This document shows, one piece after another, positions 34,807-42,719 of a stretch of 64,000 bases of DNA. The stretch's first letter is position 1. Every line of letters starts with the position of its first letter. Under the pieces are notes generated by a model. The model was not told the DNA's origin, did not search any database, and saw only the letters and a list, made by a program, of their open reading frames with translations. This DNA comes from Halomicroarcula saliterrae. Its GTDB lineage: Archaea; Halobacteriota; Halobacteria; Halobacteriales; Haloarculaceae. Location: positions 62,001-126,000 of the forward strand of contig NZ_JAMQON010000003.1 of NCBI RefSeq assembly GCF_031624395.1, written 5' to 3'. The translations under genes were made by a program, and so were the position numbers.

Positions 34807-35010
34807 TTAAGGGCTTTCGTTTCCGGGCAGACGGCCGTGGGCCGCGTAGGTGAGCGCTGTGGCACCGACCAGCACGACGATCGTGACACCGGCTTTCGCG
34901 CCGAGCGTGACCCGCAGGTCGGCAAGCAGCTCGTACCCCTGCAGCAAGACGAGGAAGGCCAGCGCGGCGACGACGCCCCACAGCAGGCTCGACTTGGTGC
35001 GAAGGTCCAT
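34807..35010 (-). CDS. Two-helix small membrane protein
   Basis: A 67-residue protein with helices at about 9-30 (LLWGVVAALAFLVLLQGYEL) and 40-58 (AGVTIVVLVGATALTYAA). The ATG (35010) overlaps the TGA of the RidA gene by one to four bases, so the two form a translationally coupled operon. It belongs to a small haloarchaeal membrane family of unknown function. Confidence 0.75.
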   Translation of the reverse strand: MDLRTKSSLLWGVVAALAFLVLLQGYELLADLRVTLGAKAGVTIVVLVGATALTYAAHGRLPGNESP

Positions 35011-35387
35011 CAGCGGACGGCGACGGCCTCGATCTCGACGGCGACGCCCTTCGGGAGCGCGTCGACCCCGACGGCCGAGCGGGCGGGCGGTTCCTCGTCG
35101 AAGAAGTCGGCGTAGGTGTCGTTCATGGCGTCGAAATCGTCGATGTCGTCGAGGAAGACAGTGACTTTCAACACGTCGTCCATCCCCGCGCCGGCCTCGT
35201 CGAGGACGGCCGCGACGTTTGCGAGCGCCTGCTCGGTCTGGGTGGCGACCGGTGCGTCGTCGAGCAGCTCACCGTCGGGAGTCAGCGGAATCTGGCCGGC
35301 GGTAAAGACGAGGTCGTCGGTCGCCGTCGCCTGGCTGTACGCGCCGACGGCGGCGGGCGCGTCGTCGGTGTGGACGATGTCTTTCAT
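35010..35387 (-). CDS. ridA: RidA family enamine/imine deaminase
   Basis: A 125-residue YjgF/YER057c/UK114 protein, standard length. IVHTDDAPAAVGAYSQATATDDLVFTAGQI is the typical start, and PPARSAVGVDALPKGVAVEIEAVAV carries the conserved Arg that binds the imine carboxylate. RidA hydrolyses reactive 2-aminoacrylate and related enamines released by PLP enzymes. The neighbouring threonine ammonia-lyase gene, 37 bases away on the same strand, makes exactly such intermediates, so the pairing is functional. Confidence 0.95.
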   Translation of the reverse strand: MKDIVHTDDAPAAVGAYSQATATDDLVFTAGQIPLTPDGELLDDAPVATQTEQALANVAAVLDEAGAGMDDVLKVTVFLDDIDDFDAMNDTYADFFDEEPPARSAVGVDALPKGVAVEIEAVAVR

Positions 35388-35424
35388 GCCTGAGAGGGGG
35401 CCCGCGAAGCCTATAAAACCGCCG

Positions 35425-36636
35425 TCAGACCAGCACTTCGACGGGGTAGCCGCGGTCGCGCAGCGCGGCGAGCAACTGGTCGACGTGGTCGGGACCGCGG
35501 GTTTCGAGGTCCAGTTCGACCTCGGCGTCGTTCATCGCCACGTCGCGGTTGGTGCGGTCGTGCTCGATGGCGTAGATGTTGACCTGCTGGGCCGAGAGCA
35601 CGCCGACGAGTTCCTCCAGCGCACCGGGGCGGTCCTTCAGTACCGTCTTGATGCGGAGATAGCGGCCGGTCTCGACGAGTCCGCGGACGATGACGTTCGT
35701 GAGCGTGTTCAGGTCGATGTTGCCCCCACACAGCGCCGGGACGATGACTTCGTCGTCGTCGTAGTCGAACTTCGACTCCACGACGGCGGCGAGCGCGACG
35801 GCGCCGGCCCCCTCGGCGAGGGTCTTCGAGCGTTCCAGCAGGGTGGTGAGCGCCACGGCTATCTCCGAGTCCGAGACGGTCACCACGCTGTCGACGCGGT
35901 CGCGGATGACCTCGAAGGTGTGCTCGCCCACGGTCCGGGTGGCGATGCCGTCGGCGATGGTCTCGACGCTGTCGCGTTCGATTCGCTCGCCCTTGCGCAG
36001 CGACTCCGCCACGCTGGAGGCCCCCTCGGCCTGGACGCCGACGACGCGAATCGAGGGGTCCATCCCCTTCAGCGCGGTGGCGATGCCGCTGATGAGCCCC
36101 CCGCCGCCGATGGGGACCACGACGGTATCGACCTCGGGGAGTTCGTCGTAGATTTCCAGCCCGATGGTCCCCTGGCCGGCCATCACGTAGTCGTCGTCGA
36201 AGGCGTGGACGTAGGTCCGGCCCTCCTCGCGCTCTATCTCGTGGGCGCGTTCAGCGGCCTCGTCGTAGTCCTCGCCGTACAGCACCACGTTCCCCCCGTA
36301 GCTCCGGGTCGCCTTCACCTTCGAGATGGGCGCGTGTTCGGGCATCACGATGGTCGAGTCGACGCCGATTCGGGTGGCCGCCAGCGCGACGCCCTGGGCG
36401 TGGTTGCCGGCGCTCGCGGTGACGACGCCGTTCTCGCGCTGTTCGTCCGACAGCGTCGCGATGCGGTTGGTGGCACCACGCAGCTTGAACGAGCCGGTGC
36501 GCTGGAACAGTTCGAGTTTCAGATGGACCTCGGCACCGGTCATCGCGGAGAAGGTGTGAGAGTACTCCAGCGGCGTCTGCCGTGTGGTCTCGGCGACCCG
36601 GTCCCTGGCCGCCTGCACGTCCTCTACAGAGAGCAT
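35425..36636 (-). CDS. ilvA: Threonine ammonia-lyase
   Basis: A 403-residue PLP enzyme converting threonine to 2-oxobutanoate and ammonia, the first step toward isoleucine or a catabolic route. GSFKLRGA holds the PLP Lys, SAGNHAQGVALAA binds the substrate carboxylate, and PIGGGGLISG binds the PLP phosphate. A single C-terminal ACT domain (about 325-403, RIKTVLKDRPGALEELVGVL) suggests feedback control. ATG 36636 has a TATA box (TTATACATA, 36662-36669) 29 bases upstream, so the mRNA is probably leaderless. Confidence 0.95.
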   Translation of the reverse strand: MLSVEDVQAARDRVAETTRQTPLEYSHTFSAMTGAEVHLKLELFQRTGSFKLRGATNRIATLSDEQRENGVVTASAGNHAQGVALAATRIGVDSTIVMPEHAPISKVKATRSYGGNVVLYGEDYDEAAERAHEIEREEGRTYVHAFDDDYVMAGQGTIGLEIYDELPEVDTVVVPIGGGGLISGIATALKGMDPSIRVVGVQAEGASSVAESLRKGERIERDSVETIADGIATRTVGEHTFEVIRDRVDSVVTVSDSEIAVALTTLLERSKTLAEGAGAVALAAVVESKFDYDDDEVIVPALCGGNIDLNTLTNVIVRGLVETGRYLRIKTVLKDRPGALEELVGVLSAQQVNIYAIEHDRTNRDVAMNDAEVELDLETRGPDHVDQLLAALRDRGYPVEVLV

Positions 36637-36973
36637 AGCACCGGCTACTGGGCGTGGCGAGTTATACATAGTGCACGGTGAGTCCCTACCCTTTCGGGAG
36701 TGAAACGAAGCCGTCCGCTTCGTGCAACAACCCCAGAAGAACGGGAAGAGAGGCTCGAAACCCACGGTCACCAGTTCGCACGTCGTCTCCGACGAACGCA
36801 TTACGACGACTACATCTCCCTCCTAGAACCGACGGTCGCATGGAAGGCGACCAGATCCTGCACGACGGGGACACGATATCATTGCTGTGGCGACGCACTG
36901 TCCTCCGAACTGACAAATGAAAATCAAAAGCTATAAACATGATGGCTGATATTAATCTAGTGGAGTTCACTTA
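36637..36973. other. Gene-free start of the AT-richer island
   Basis: The left end holds the ilvA promoter. The rest has short competing frames on both strands (for example a plus-strand 78-codon frame at 36700-36936 with ETHGHQFARRLRRTHYDDYI), none with good codon bias. These may be decayed gene fragments. From about 36915 the sequence turns AT-rich and carries the promoter of the 39-codon ORF. Confidence 0.45.
36932..36965 (+). promoter_or_regulatory. TATA box and ribosome binding site for the 39-codon ORF
   Basis: TATAAA at 36932-36937 would start transcription near 36958-36962. GGAG at 36962-36965 lies eight bases before the ATG at 36974 and is complementary to the 16S anti-SD. If the start is at or just before 36960, the leader is about 14 bases. 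Confidence 0.5.
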
Positions 36974-37093
36974 ATGGCAAACGTTGATTTCCGAGCCGAC
37001 CTGAAGCACCGCGTTGATATGCTCAACGACTCAGCAGTTCCGCCGCTGAGGGCAAGCTGCCACACCCCCGACGACGTCGGAGACTGGTTCTAG
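36974..37093 (+). CDS. 39-residue peptide ORF ending Asp-Trp-Phe
   Basis: The ORF reads MANVDFRADLKHRVDMLNDS, then a proline pair, one Cys at residue 29, and a C-terminus DDVGDWF. A TATA box and a well-placed GGAG precede it, unlike most random small frames. I recognise no family. In context (ABC exporter and isoprenoid-synthase-like protein within 3.4 kb) it could be a secreted peptide precursor with Cys or Trp as the modification site; that is inference. A 40-codon antisense frame (from MVRDTADAVS) is also open, so the coding strand is uncertain. Confidence 0.4.
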   Translation: MANVDFRADLKHRVDMLNDSAVPPLRASCHTPDDVGDWF

Positions 37094-37596
37094 GGTCAGT
37101 CGCAGTGATCGATCGGTGAGTGTCGACACCGCGTCGGCGGTATCCCGAACCATCTTTTGGGTCCGCGAGTTCCCGTACGTGACGAGTGAGCCGAGGTGCT
37201 GTCGGTATTGCGGAGTGAACAGGGCAGGAGCGTACGTCTACTCCCCCCGGAAACAGTCAGCACAGACCCACAGTGTGTAGGAGCGCTCCAGCCAGTGACT
37301 CAGAGACGGAGACACTCCGTTCGACTGGCCGGTCACCACTGGAATGGCGTGGTCAACCACCAATGGCGACGGCGCTCTGCAAATCCCGACAACGGGTGTG
37401 AGCGGACCCGAAACGGGAACCGCGAGGTCAACCCCCACGGAGAGCGCCGCAATGGGAAACTGCGGGGCGATGACTCGGGTGGTGGATGGCAGCCGCGCCG
37501 GTGACGGCGCGAATGACGTCACTCGCTCGGTTGTCGGGCCACACGTTCGGAATCGACGTCTGCAGAGCAACGACCGGATGGTCCAGTCGACACAGG
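37094..37596. other. 503-base region without a secure gene
   Basis: Frames stay open on both strands. The longest plus candidate is 89 codons (37344-37613), with a G/S/T/R-rich sequence and lower GC3 than real neighbours; it would overlap the permease stop. A minus-strand run (about 37030-37230) reads YAPALFTPQYRQHLGSL without a start codon and may be a relic. I call no gene here. Confidence 0.4.
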
Positions 37597-38406
37597 CTAG
37601 TAATGACCCATAATTCCGCGTCGTTTTGTCACCTTCATCGCGTATCCGAAGACACCGTACCCGACCACCAGATATCCTATCGTCACCGCGCTCACCCCGC
37701 CAAGGTCGGTCAGCGGGAGTTGCCAGAGTGACGTTCCCTGGGAGATTACCACCACGATGAGGTCGGTTCCCCACGCGAGCGGAAGCAGGTTCGTAAACAG
37801 GGTGGCGGGGGAACTGATGGCGCCCAGAAGCAGCACCTGCACTATCATGAAGATACTGCTGACACGTTTGTACACCAGCGCCAAACCCCCGAAGGCGTAG
37901 CCGAGTCCAGTGGCAGACAACATCGTGACGACGGCCAGCGGGACGACACTGAGGGGGTCTATCCAGACCCATGTCCCCGTGGGAATCATCATGAAGAGGA
38001 GCATGATATGGCCGATGACAAGCGTGTAACTCAGTTGTACGGTGATTCGCGTCGAAATTACAGTAAACAGCCCGAATGGACTCATGTACGTCTGTTCCAG
38101 CGTTCCCCATCTCGCTTCCCGGGAGAGTGTCTGGGCAGAGGTCTGAAACGAGCTCCAGGACATCGTCCAGATGAAAAAGCCGACGATGATTCCAGTCAGG
38201 TTCTCGGTGACGAGCGTCGGTGTCACCGTCCGACCGCCGAAGAAGATCAACAGGAACATGACGTAGGTCGCGCCGATACCGCCGACAGTATTGAACCAGT
38301 ATCGTCGAAGAATGATGGATTCTTTCTCGAACGTGACGCGAACCAGCGCCCGCAGGCTCGTCTCGTTCGCTGTCGATGACCCCGACTGCTCGACCTGGTT
38401 GCTCAC
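37597..38406 (-). CDS. ABC-2 type permease
   Basis: A 269-residue protein with six membrane helices, the ABC-2 arrangement of drug, polysaccharide and peptide exporters. A cytoplasmic N-terminus (about 35 residues) precedes RRYWFNTVGGIGATYVMFLL. The coupling segment LSREARWGTLEQTYMSP is typical of the family (E-x-G-T-L-E). The GTG start overlaps the ATPase stop (GTGA, 38403-38406), so it is translated with the ATPase. Codon GC is lower than in the surrounding housekeeping genes. Confidence 0.9.
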   Translation of the reverse strand: MSNQVEQSGSSTANETSLRALVRVTFEKESIILRRYWFNTVGGIGATYVMFLLIFFGGRTVTPTLVTENLTGIIVGFFIWTMSWSSFQTSAQTLSREARWGTLEQTYMSPFGLFTVISTRITVQLSYTLVIGHIMLLFMMIPTGTWVWIDPLSVVPLAVVTMLSATGLGYAFGGLALVYKRVSSIFMIVQVLLLGAISSPATLFTNLLPLAWGTDLIVVVISQGTSLWQLPLTDLGGVSAVTIGYLVVGYGVFGYAMKVTKRRGIMGHY

Positions 38407-39446
38407 GAGTCGACACCCTGTTGGCCCGTGACGAACCCGGACTGTCCATCCGTGGCCGGTGTCTCCTGTCTCTGGACATCGGCTTCTTCCTCGAGTATCG
38501 AGACGAACACGTTCTCGAGGTCGGCCGTGATCGGCTCTATCCGGTCCAGACTTGCATCGGATGCTTCGAGCACGTCGGTGAAGTTGTAGAAGTCAGTCTC
38601 GTCGCGGAGGGTCACACTGAACGACCTTCGGTCTCCCGCCCAGTCGGGGTCGTACCCCTCGAGTGATTGCTCGGCGGGAAATCTCTCGCTGAGATGGACC
38701 CGATAGGCCTGGGTCGAAAACGCCCCGAGCAGTGACTCCAGGCGGTCTTCGACGGCGAGTTCCCCGTCGTCGAACAAGAGCACCCTATCACAGACGGACT
38801 CGATCACGTCCATGTCGTGACTGGAGATGATTACCGTCCGGTCTTCCTCTGTCGCCAACCGACGGAGTTCCGACTGGAGGTCGCGGCTCCCTTCGACGTC
38901 GAGCCCGAGGGTCGGTTCATCGAGGAAAACAATCGGCGTCGAGCGGGCCAGGACGCAGGCGAGACAGGCCTTCTGTTTCATGCCCCGAGAGAGCGACCGA
39001 ACCTGTTCGTCAGCCTTCGATTCGAGGTTGACCAGCGAGAGCAGTCGTTCGTGTCGCTCGGTTTCTCTGTCCGGATGTCGACCCTGCAGCCCGGTGAAAT
39101 ACCGGAGGTTCTCCCGGACGGTAAGCCGCCAGTAGAGATTGCGTGCCCCTTCGAGCATGCCACTCACGCGGTTGTACACCTGTTTGGTCTCGACAGTGGG
39201 GTCGAGGCCGTCTATCAACGCTGTTCCGTCGGTCGGTTCGATGATGCCGAGGATGGATTTGATCGTCGTGGTCTTTCCGGCACCGTTCGGACCGAGAAAG
39301 CCGACGATTTCACCTTCGTTTATATCGAACGACACACCGTCGACAGCAGTTATCTCGCCTTCAGGGCCGGAAAATCGCTTTGTGAGTCCCCGGACCTCGA
39401 TTATCGGGTGGGAACTCCCGGCAACTCCTGTCGAATGATTTCTCAT
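38403..39446 (-). CDS. ABC transporter ATP-binding protein (exporter type)
   Basis: A 347-residue ATPase. Walker A is GPNGAGKTT, the signature SLSRGMKQK (LSxGxxQ variant), Walker B IVFLDEPTLGLD, and the switch His in ISSHDMDV. Residues 245-347 form a C-terminal regulatory extension common in DrrA-like exporters (RVHLSERFPAEQSLEGYDPD). Start ATG 39446 has an AT-rich promoter (GTTTATTA, 39471-39478) about 28 bases upstream. It forms a two-gene operon with the permease and is divergent from the isoprenoid-synthase-like gene. Confidence 0.95.
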   Translation of the reverse strand: MRNHSTGVAGSSHPIIEVRGLTKRFSGPEGEITAVDGVSFDINEGEIVGFLGPNGAGKTTTIKSILGIIEPTDGTALIDGLDPTVETKQVYNRVSGMLEGARNLYWRLTVRENLRYFTGLQGRHPDRETERHERLLSLVNLESKADEQVRSLSRGMKQKACLACVLARSTPIVFLDEPTLGLDVEGSRDLQSELRRLATEEDRTVIISSHDMDVIESVCDRVLLFDDGELAVEDRLESLLGAFSTQAYRVHLSERFPAEQSLEGYDPDWAGDRRSFSVTLRDETDFYNFTDVLEASDASLDRIEPITADLENVFVSILEEEADVQRQETPATDGQSGFVTGQQGVDS

Positions 39447-39470
39447 TATATTTTTATATTTTATGAGCGA

Positions 39471-39650
39471 TAATAAACGTACACCCTGAAAGTTCAGACG
39501 GAGTGACAACCCACGCTAGCGAAAGCCGCTTCTGGACATCGTGGCGACCATCAGTGGACCGTCATGAGAGGGGTGTGTGCGTGCAGCCGTTGTCACGGTG
39601 GCCGCTGGTTACACCGTCCAGTTTACAACATAAAATTAATAAATATTATT
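39471..39650. promoter_or_regulatory. Divergent promoters of the ABC operon and the prenyl-synthase-like gene
   Basis: Minus-strand TATA-like GTTTATTA at 39471-39478 serves the ATPase gene. Plus-strand ATTAATAAAT at 39635-39644, in a very AT-rich run, lies about 26 bases before the ATG at 39665. Both predict leaderless mRNAs. The sequence between holds a 32-codon frame from 39564 (Cys-rich MRGVCACSRCHGG) that overlaps the second promoter and is probably not coding. Confidence 0.5.
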
Positions 39651-39664
39651 GTAGATATATAGGT

Positions 39665-40519
39665 ATGGAGACAGATGGAGGTAACAGTCTTGAGGGCTCC
39701 GGAGACTATCTTCAGGAGTTCTACGAGCAAAAACTAATCCAGGTTCAGACACTTCTAGAAGAGGAGTTCGGGTCCGATGAGACCCGACAGTACGTCTATC
39801 GGCTCGCGTTTAAAGGAAACGACGTGTTACCGAAGCGTGATCGGCGTCCGAAACCCACGACCGCGTTTCAGGCAGACCAGATTCACCGTATCCACGGCGG
39901 TGACGAGGAGACCCGCCAGACACTGCTGCAGTTCGCTATCATCGTTGCAGAGTACTACGATATCGTCGACGATGTGATAGATGGCGATGTGAAACCGGGT
40001 CACGAGCGGGAAGCCATAGTGGCCCTCCAGTTCCTCATGCCGGTACTCGTCCGACTCCTCCACCGGCTCGGTGACGATGCCGTGGAGTACTGGACGTGGG
40101 AAGCGACGGAACTGGTCGAGTGCTGTGTCCACGAGCCGACTGCGGACGAGAAACAGACCGAAGCGGGGTATCTCGACCTGCTCGAAGAACAGGCACTCTT
40201 GCGGAGTTCGATAACTGGACTCGCCGCCATCGTGGCCGGTGCCGACGACGAGGAGATCGCCCGCGCGGAGGAGGTCGGACGGACGGTTCATAAACTCATG
40301 CAGTTCACGACCGATCTCAACCAGTACGGCTCCGACGACGACCCGTCGAATGCTGTTGCACTATTCGATAAGGAAGCGTTTTCGGGACAGTATCAGCAGT
40401 TCAAAGACGAACTCGACGAGACACTCGCTGCCTATCCCGAAGACTATGCCTCTCAGATGCGGGCGCCGTGGCAGGGCGGACACATGTCGAAATATCCCGA
40501 CGAATCAAAGGATAATTGA
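39665..40519 (+). CDS. Polyprenyl synthetase-like (isoprenoid synthase fold) protein
   Basis: A 284-residue helical protein related to trans-isoprenyl diphosphate synthases. KRDRRPKP (about 57-64) resembles the diphosphate-binding GGKRxRP region. YYDIVDDVIDGD (D99, D102, D103, D106) is the first Asp-rich motif DDxxD. The second motif is not canonical: QFTTDLNQYGSDDDPSN replaces the usual QxxDDxLD. Chain elongation is therefore uncertain; ComQ-type peptide prenyltransferases show a similarly altered second motif. It stands alone next to an ABC exporter, not among lipid genes. GC is lower than that of its neighbours. Confidence 0.7.
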   Translation: METDGGNSLEGSGDYLQEFYEQKLIQVQTLLEEEFGSDETRQYVYRLAFKGNDVLPKRDRRPKPTTAFQADQIHRIHGGDEETRQTLLQFAIIVAEYYDIVDDVIDGDVKPGHEREAIVALQFLMPVLVRLLHRLGDDAVEYWTWEATELVECCVHEPTADEKQTEAGYLDLLEEQALLRSSITGLAAIVAGADDEEIARAEEVGRTVHKLMQFTTDLNQYGSDDDPSNAVALFDKEAFSGQYQQFKDELDETLAAYPEDYASQMRAPWQGGHMSKYPDESKDN

Positions 40520-40530
40520 TATTTTAGCTG

Positions 40531-40720
40531 GTGTTGTCCGAGTTGGCTGCACCGCTCTCGGCTCACCGAAGGCAGGGTCGCCTGTCCGCCCGTGGCGGCC
40601 CAGCGGGCGTATCTCGTCGACCGTGGGACGCTGACACCCGAGGAAACCGAGGCGTGATACGACCGCCAAGAGTCGATGGAACGGTCAGACGTTCTGGTCG
40701 CGTCGCAGAACCGTTCAGCG
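40531..40720 (+). pseudogene. Decayed gene fragment
   Basis: Protein-like sequence appears in two frames. ELAAPLSAHRR (frame of 40531) is followed after a one-base shift by VACPPVAAQRAYLVDRGTLT, then TPEETEA, a TGA at 40655-40657, and YDRQESMERSDVLVAS in the same frame. A Trp-to-stop change plus a frameshift would explain it. I do not recognise the parent protein. Confidence 0.35.
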
Positions 40721-41087
40721 TCGCAGTGTCGAACACAGTTCAGTGGCGTGATTGAACATTACCCGTCCAGACGACCGAGCGGGCGAGGAGTCCGAGGGTC
40801 TGAACTGTCGGTGCGAATATCATCCTGAATCCCACGACGACAGTCGTGCGTAGCTCCAACTGCTGGGATCGGCGAAAACGGATAGGGTGGAGCGTGTGAC
40901 TGCAGTCGAAGCGAACAGGCGAGAGTACTTAAACCCAGCCGAAGCGGAGTGAAAGTGTAATCACGGGACGAGGAGACCGTGCAGACAGCCATCACTGCGG
41001 TGTCAGGACCGGGGAACGCGATAAATAACTGACGGCCGACTCGCTTGGCAGAACTGTTTTAGGCGGCCTCGGCAAGATATGGAGTAG
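40721..41087. other. Intergenic right end of the island
   Basis: No secure gene. A TATA-like TACTTAAACC at 40926-40935 is followed by GAGGAG and a 17-codon frame (GTG 40979 to TGA 41032), too short to call. The channel gene has its own TGTTTTAGG element at about 41055-41062, 28 bases before ATG 41088. Confidence 0.45.
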
Positions 41088-42719
41088 ATGGATACGTGGC
41101 AGCGGCGGACGCTGATATACATCGTCGGGCTGGCCGGCGTCATTCTGGGTTTTGCAGCCGTCTACGACTACGGGATGTCGGCCTTCGAGAACGACCCTCG
41201 CAGCTTCCTCCGGTCGCTCCAGTTCGTCGTCGAGACGTTCACGACCACCGGCTACGGCTCCGACTCACCGTGGCAGAGCGCGGAGATGCTCGTCCTCGTG
41301 ATGGTGATAGACATCACCGGCGTCATCCTCATCTTCCTCGCGCTGCCGGTCCTCCTCTTCCCACTGTTCGAGGAGGCAATAGAGACGAACGCCCCGACCA
41401 CCGTCGAGCGCGACCTGGAAGACCACGTCGTTATCTGCCAGTTCACCCCCCGTGGCGAGACGCTCGTCACCGAACTCGAATCGTGGGATGTGGACTACAT
41501 CGTGGTCGAACCGGACAGCGACCGGGCCGACGACCTTTACGAGGAGGGATACCACGTCATCCACGCCGACCCCCAGTCCGTCGAGGGGTTAGAGCAAGCC
41601 CGCCTCTCCAGCGCCCGCGCACTCGTCGCCGACGCCTCCGATCAGGTCAACACGAGTATCGTTCTCACCGCCCGCGAAGTCGACGAAGACGTGCGGCGGG
41701 TCAGCGTCGTCGAGGAGCCCGACCGGGCGAAGTACCACGACCTCGCCGGCGCCGACGCCGTCCTCTCGCCGCGCCGGCTGTTGGGCGAGAGCCTCGCCAG
41801 CAAGGTCACGACCGGCGTCTCGACGACGCTGGGCGACTCCATCGAGGTCGGCGAGGACTTCGACATCGCGGAGCTGCCGATCCACCGGGGGAGCGGCCTC
41901 GTCGGGACGACCCTCGCCGAGAGCCAAATCCGCGAACAGACCGGCGTCAACATCATCGGGGCGTGGTTCCGCGGCCAGTTCGTCAGCCCGCCCTCGCCCG
42001 ACGCCGAACTCGACGGCTCGACCGTCCTGCTGGCCTCCGGGACCGCCGACCAGCTCGAATCGCTGAAGTCGATGACCCTCTCCAGCGTGCGGGGCTTTCG
42101 CCGCGGCGAGACGGTCATCGTCGGCTACGGCGAGGTCGGACAGACCGTCGCCGGCCACCTCGAAGAGGCCGCCGTTCCGTACACGGTGCTCGACCGGAAA
42201 GCGAATGACGGCGTCGACGTTGTCGGCGACGCCACGGAGCCCGACGACCTGCGAGCGGCCGACGTGCAGAACGCCCGCACGGTCATCCTCGCGCTCTCGG
42301 CGGACACCGACACCGAGTTCGCGACGCTCGTAATCCGGGACCTCAACCCCGAGGTCGAAGTCATCGCCCGCGCCGAGGAGACCGAGAACGTCACCAAGAT
42401 GTACCGCGCGGGGGCCGACTACGTCCTCTCGCTGGCGACCGTCAGCGGCCGGATGCTCGCGTCCACGATTCTGGAAAACGAGAACGTCATCTCCATGGAC
42501 CAGCAGGTCGAAATCATCCGGGTCGACGCCGGCAAACTCGCCGGGACGAGCCTCGGTGACGCGGACGTCCGCTCCCGGACCGGCTGTACGGTCGTCGTCG
42601 TCGAGCGCAACGGGACCGTACTGACCGACCTCGGACCGGACGTGCGCGTCCAGTACGGTGACAGCCTCGTCATCGCCGGAACGGATGCCGGTGTGGCGCA
42701 GTTTCAGCGCCTCTTCTAA
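41088..42719 (+). CDS. Potassium channel with two RCK domains
   Basis: A 543-residue two-helix K+ channel. Helices lie at about 8-28 and 66-92, with the selectivity filter TTTGYG at 52-57. A first RCK/TrkA-N domain starts near 112 with VVICQFTPRGETL, where the nucleotide-binding glycines are partly lost. TrkA-C follows near 240-320. A second TrkA-N (about 340, TVIVGYGEVGQTVA) is canonical and a final TrkA-C ends the protein. It conducts K+ under control of nucleotide or ion binding to the gating ring. The mRNA is probably leaderless. Confidence 0.93.
   Translation: MDTWQRRTLIYIVGLAGVILGFAAVYDYGMSAFENDPRSFLRSLQFVVETFTTTGYGSDSPWQSAEMLVLVMVIDITGVILIFLALPVLLFPLFEEAIETNAPTTVERDLEDHVVICQFTPRGETLVTELESWDVDYIVVEPDSDRADDLYEEGYHVIHADPQSVEGLEQARLSSARALVADASDQVNTSIVLTAREVDEDVRRVSVVEEPDRAKYHDLAGADAVLSPRRLLGESLASKVTTGVSTTLGDSIEVGEDFDIAELPIHRGSGLVGTTLAESQIREQTGVNIIGAWFRGQFVSPPSPDAELDGSTVLLASGTADQLESLKSMTLSSVRGFRRGETVIVGYGEVGQTVAGHLEEAAVPYTVLDRKANDGVDVVGDATEPDDLRAADVQNARTVILALSADTDTEFATLVIRDLNPEVEVIARAEETENVTKMYRAGADYVLSLATVSGRMLASTILENENVISMDQQVEIIRVDAGKLAGTSLGDADVRSRTGCTVVVVERNGTVLTDLGPDVRVQYGDSLVIAGTDAGVAQFQRLF

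Noticed and set aside
36700-36936. 78-codon plus-strand frame
   Set aside because: Protein-like only in part (HGHQFARRLRRTHYDDY), competing frames are equally open, and there is no start signal; left as a possible relic.
37344-37613. 89-codon plus-strand ORF in the island
   Set aside because: ATG start, but GC3 is clearly lower than in real genes, it would overlap the permease end, and there is no promoter or family match.
39564-39662. 32-codon Cys-rich frame before the prenyl-synthase-like gene
   Set aside because: It overlaps the likely TATA box and ends three bases before the next ATG; no RBS of its own.
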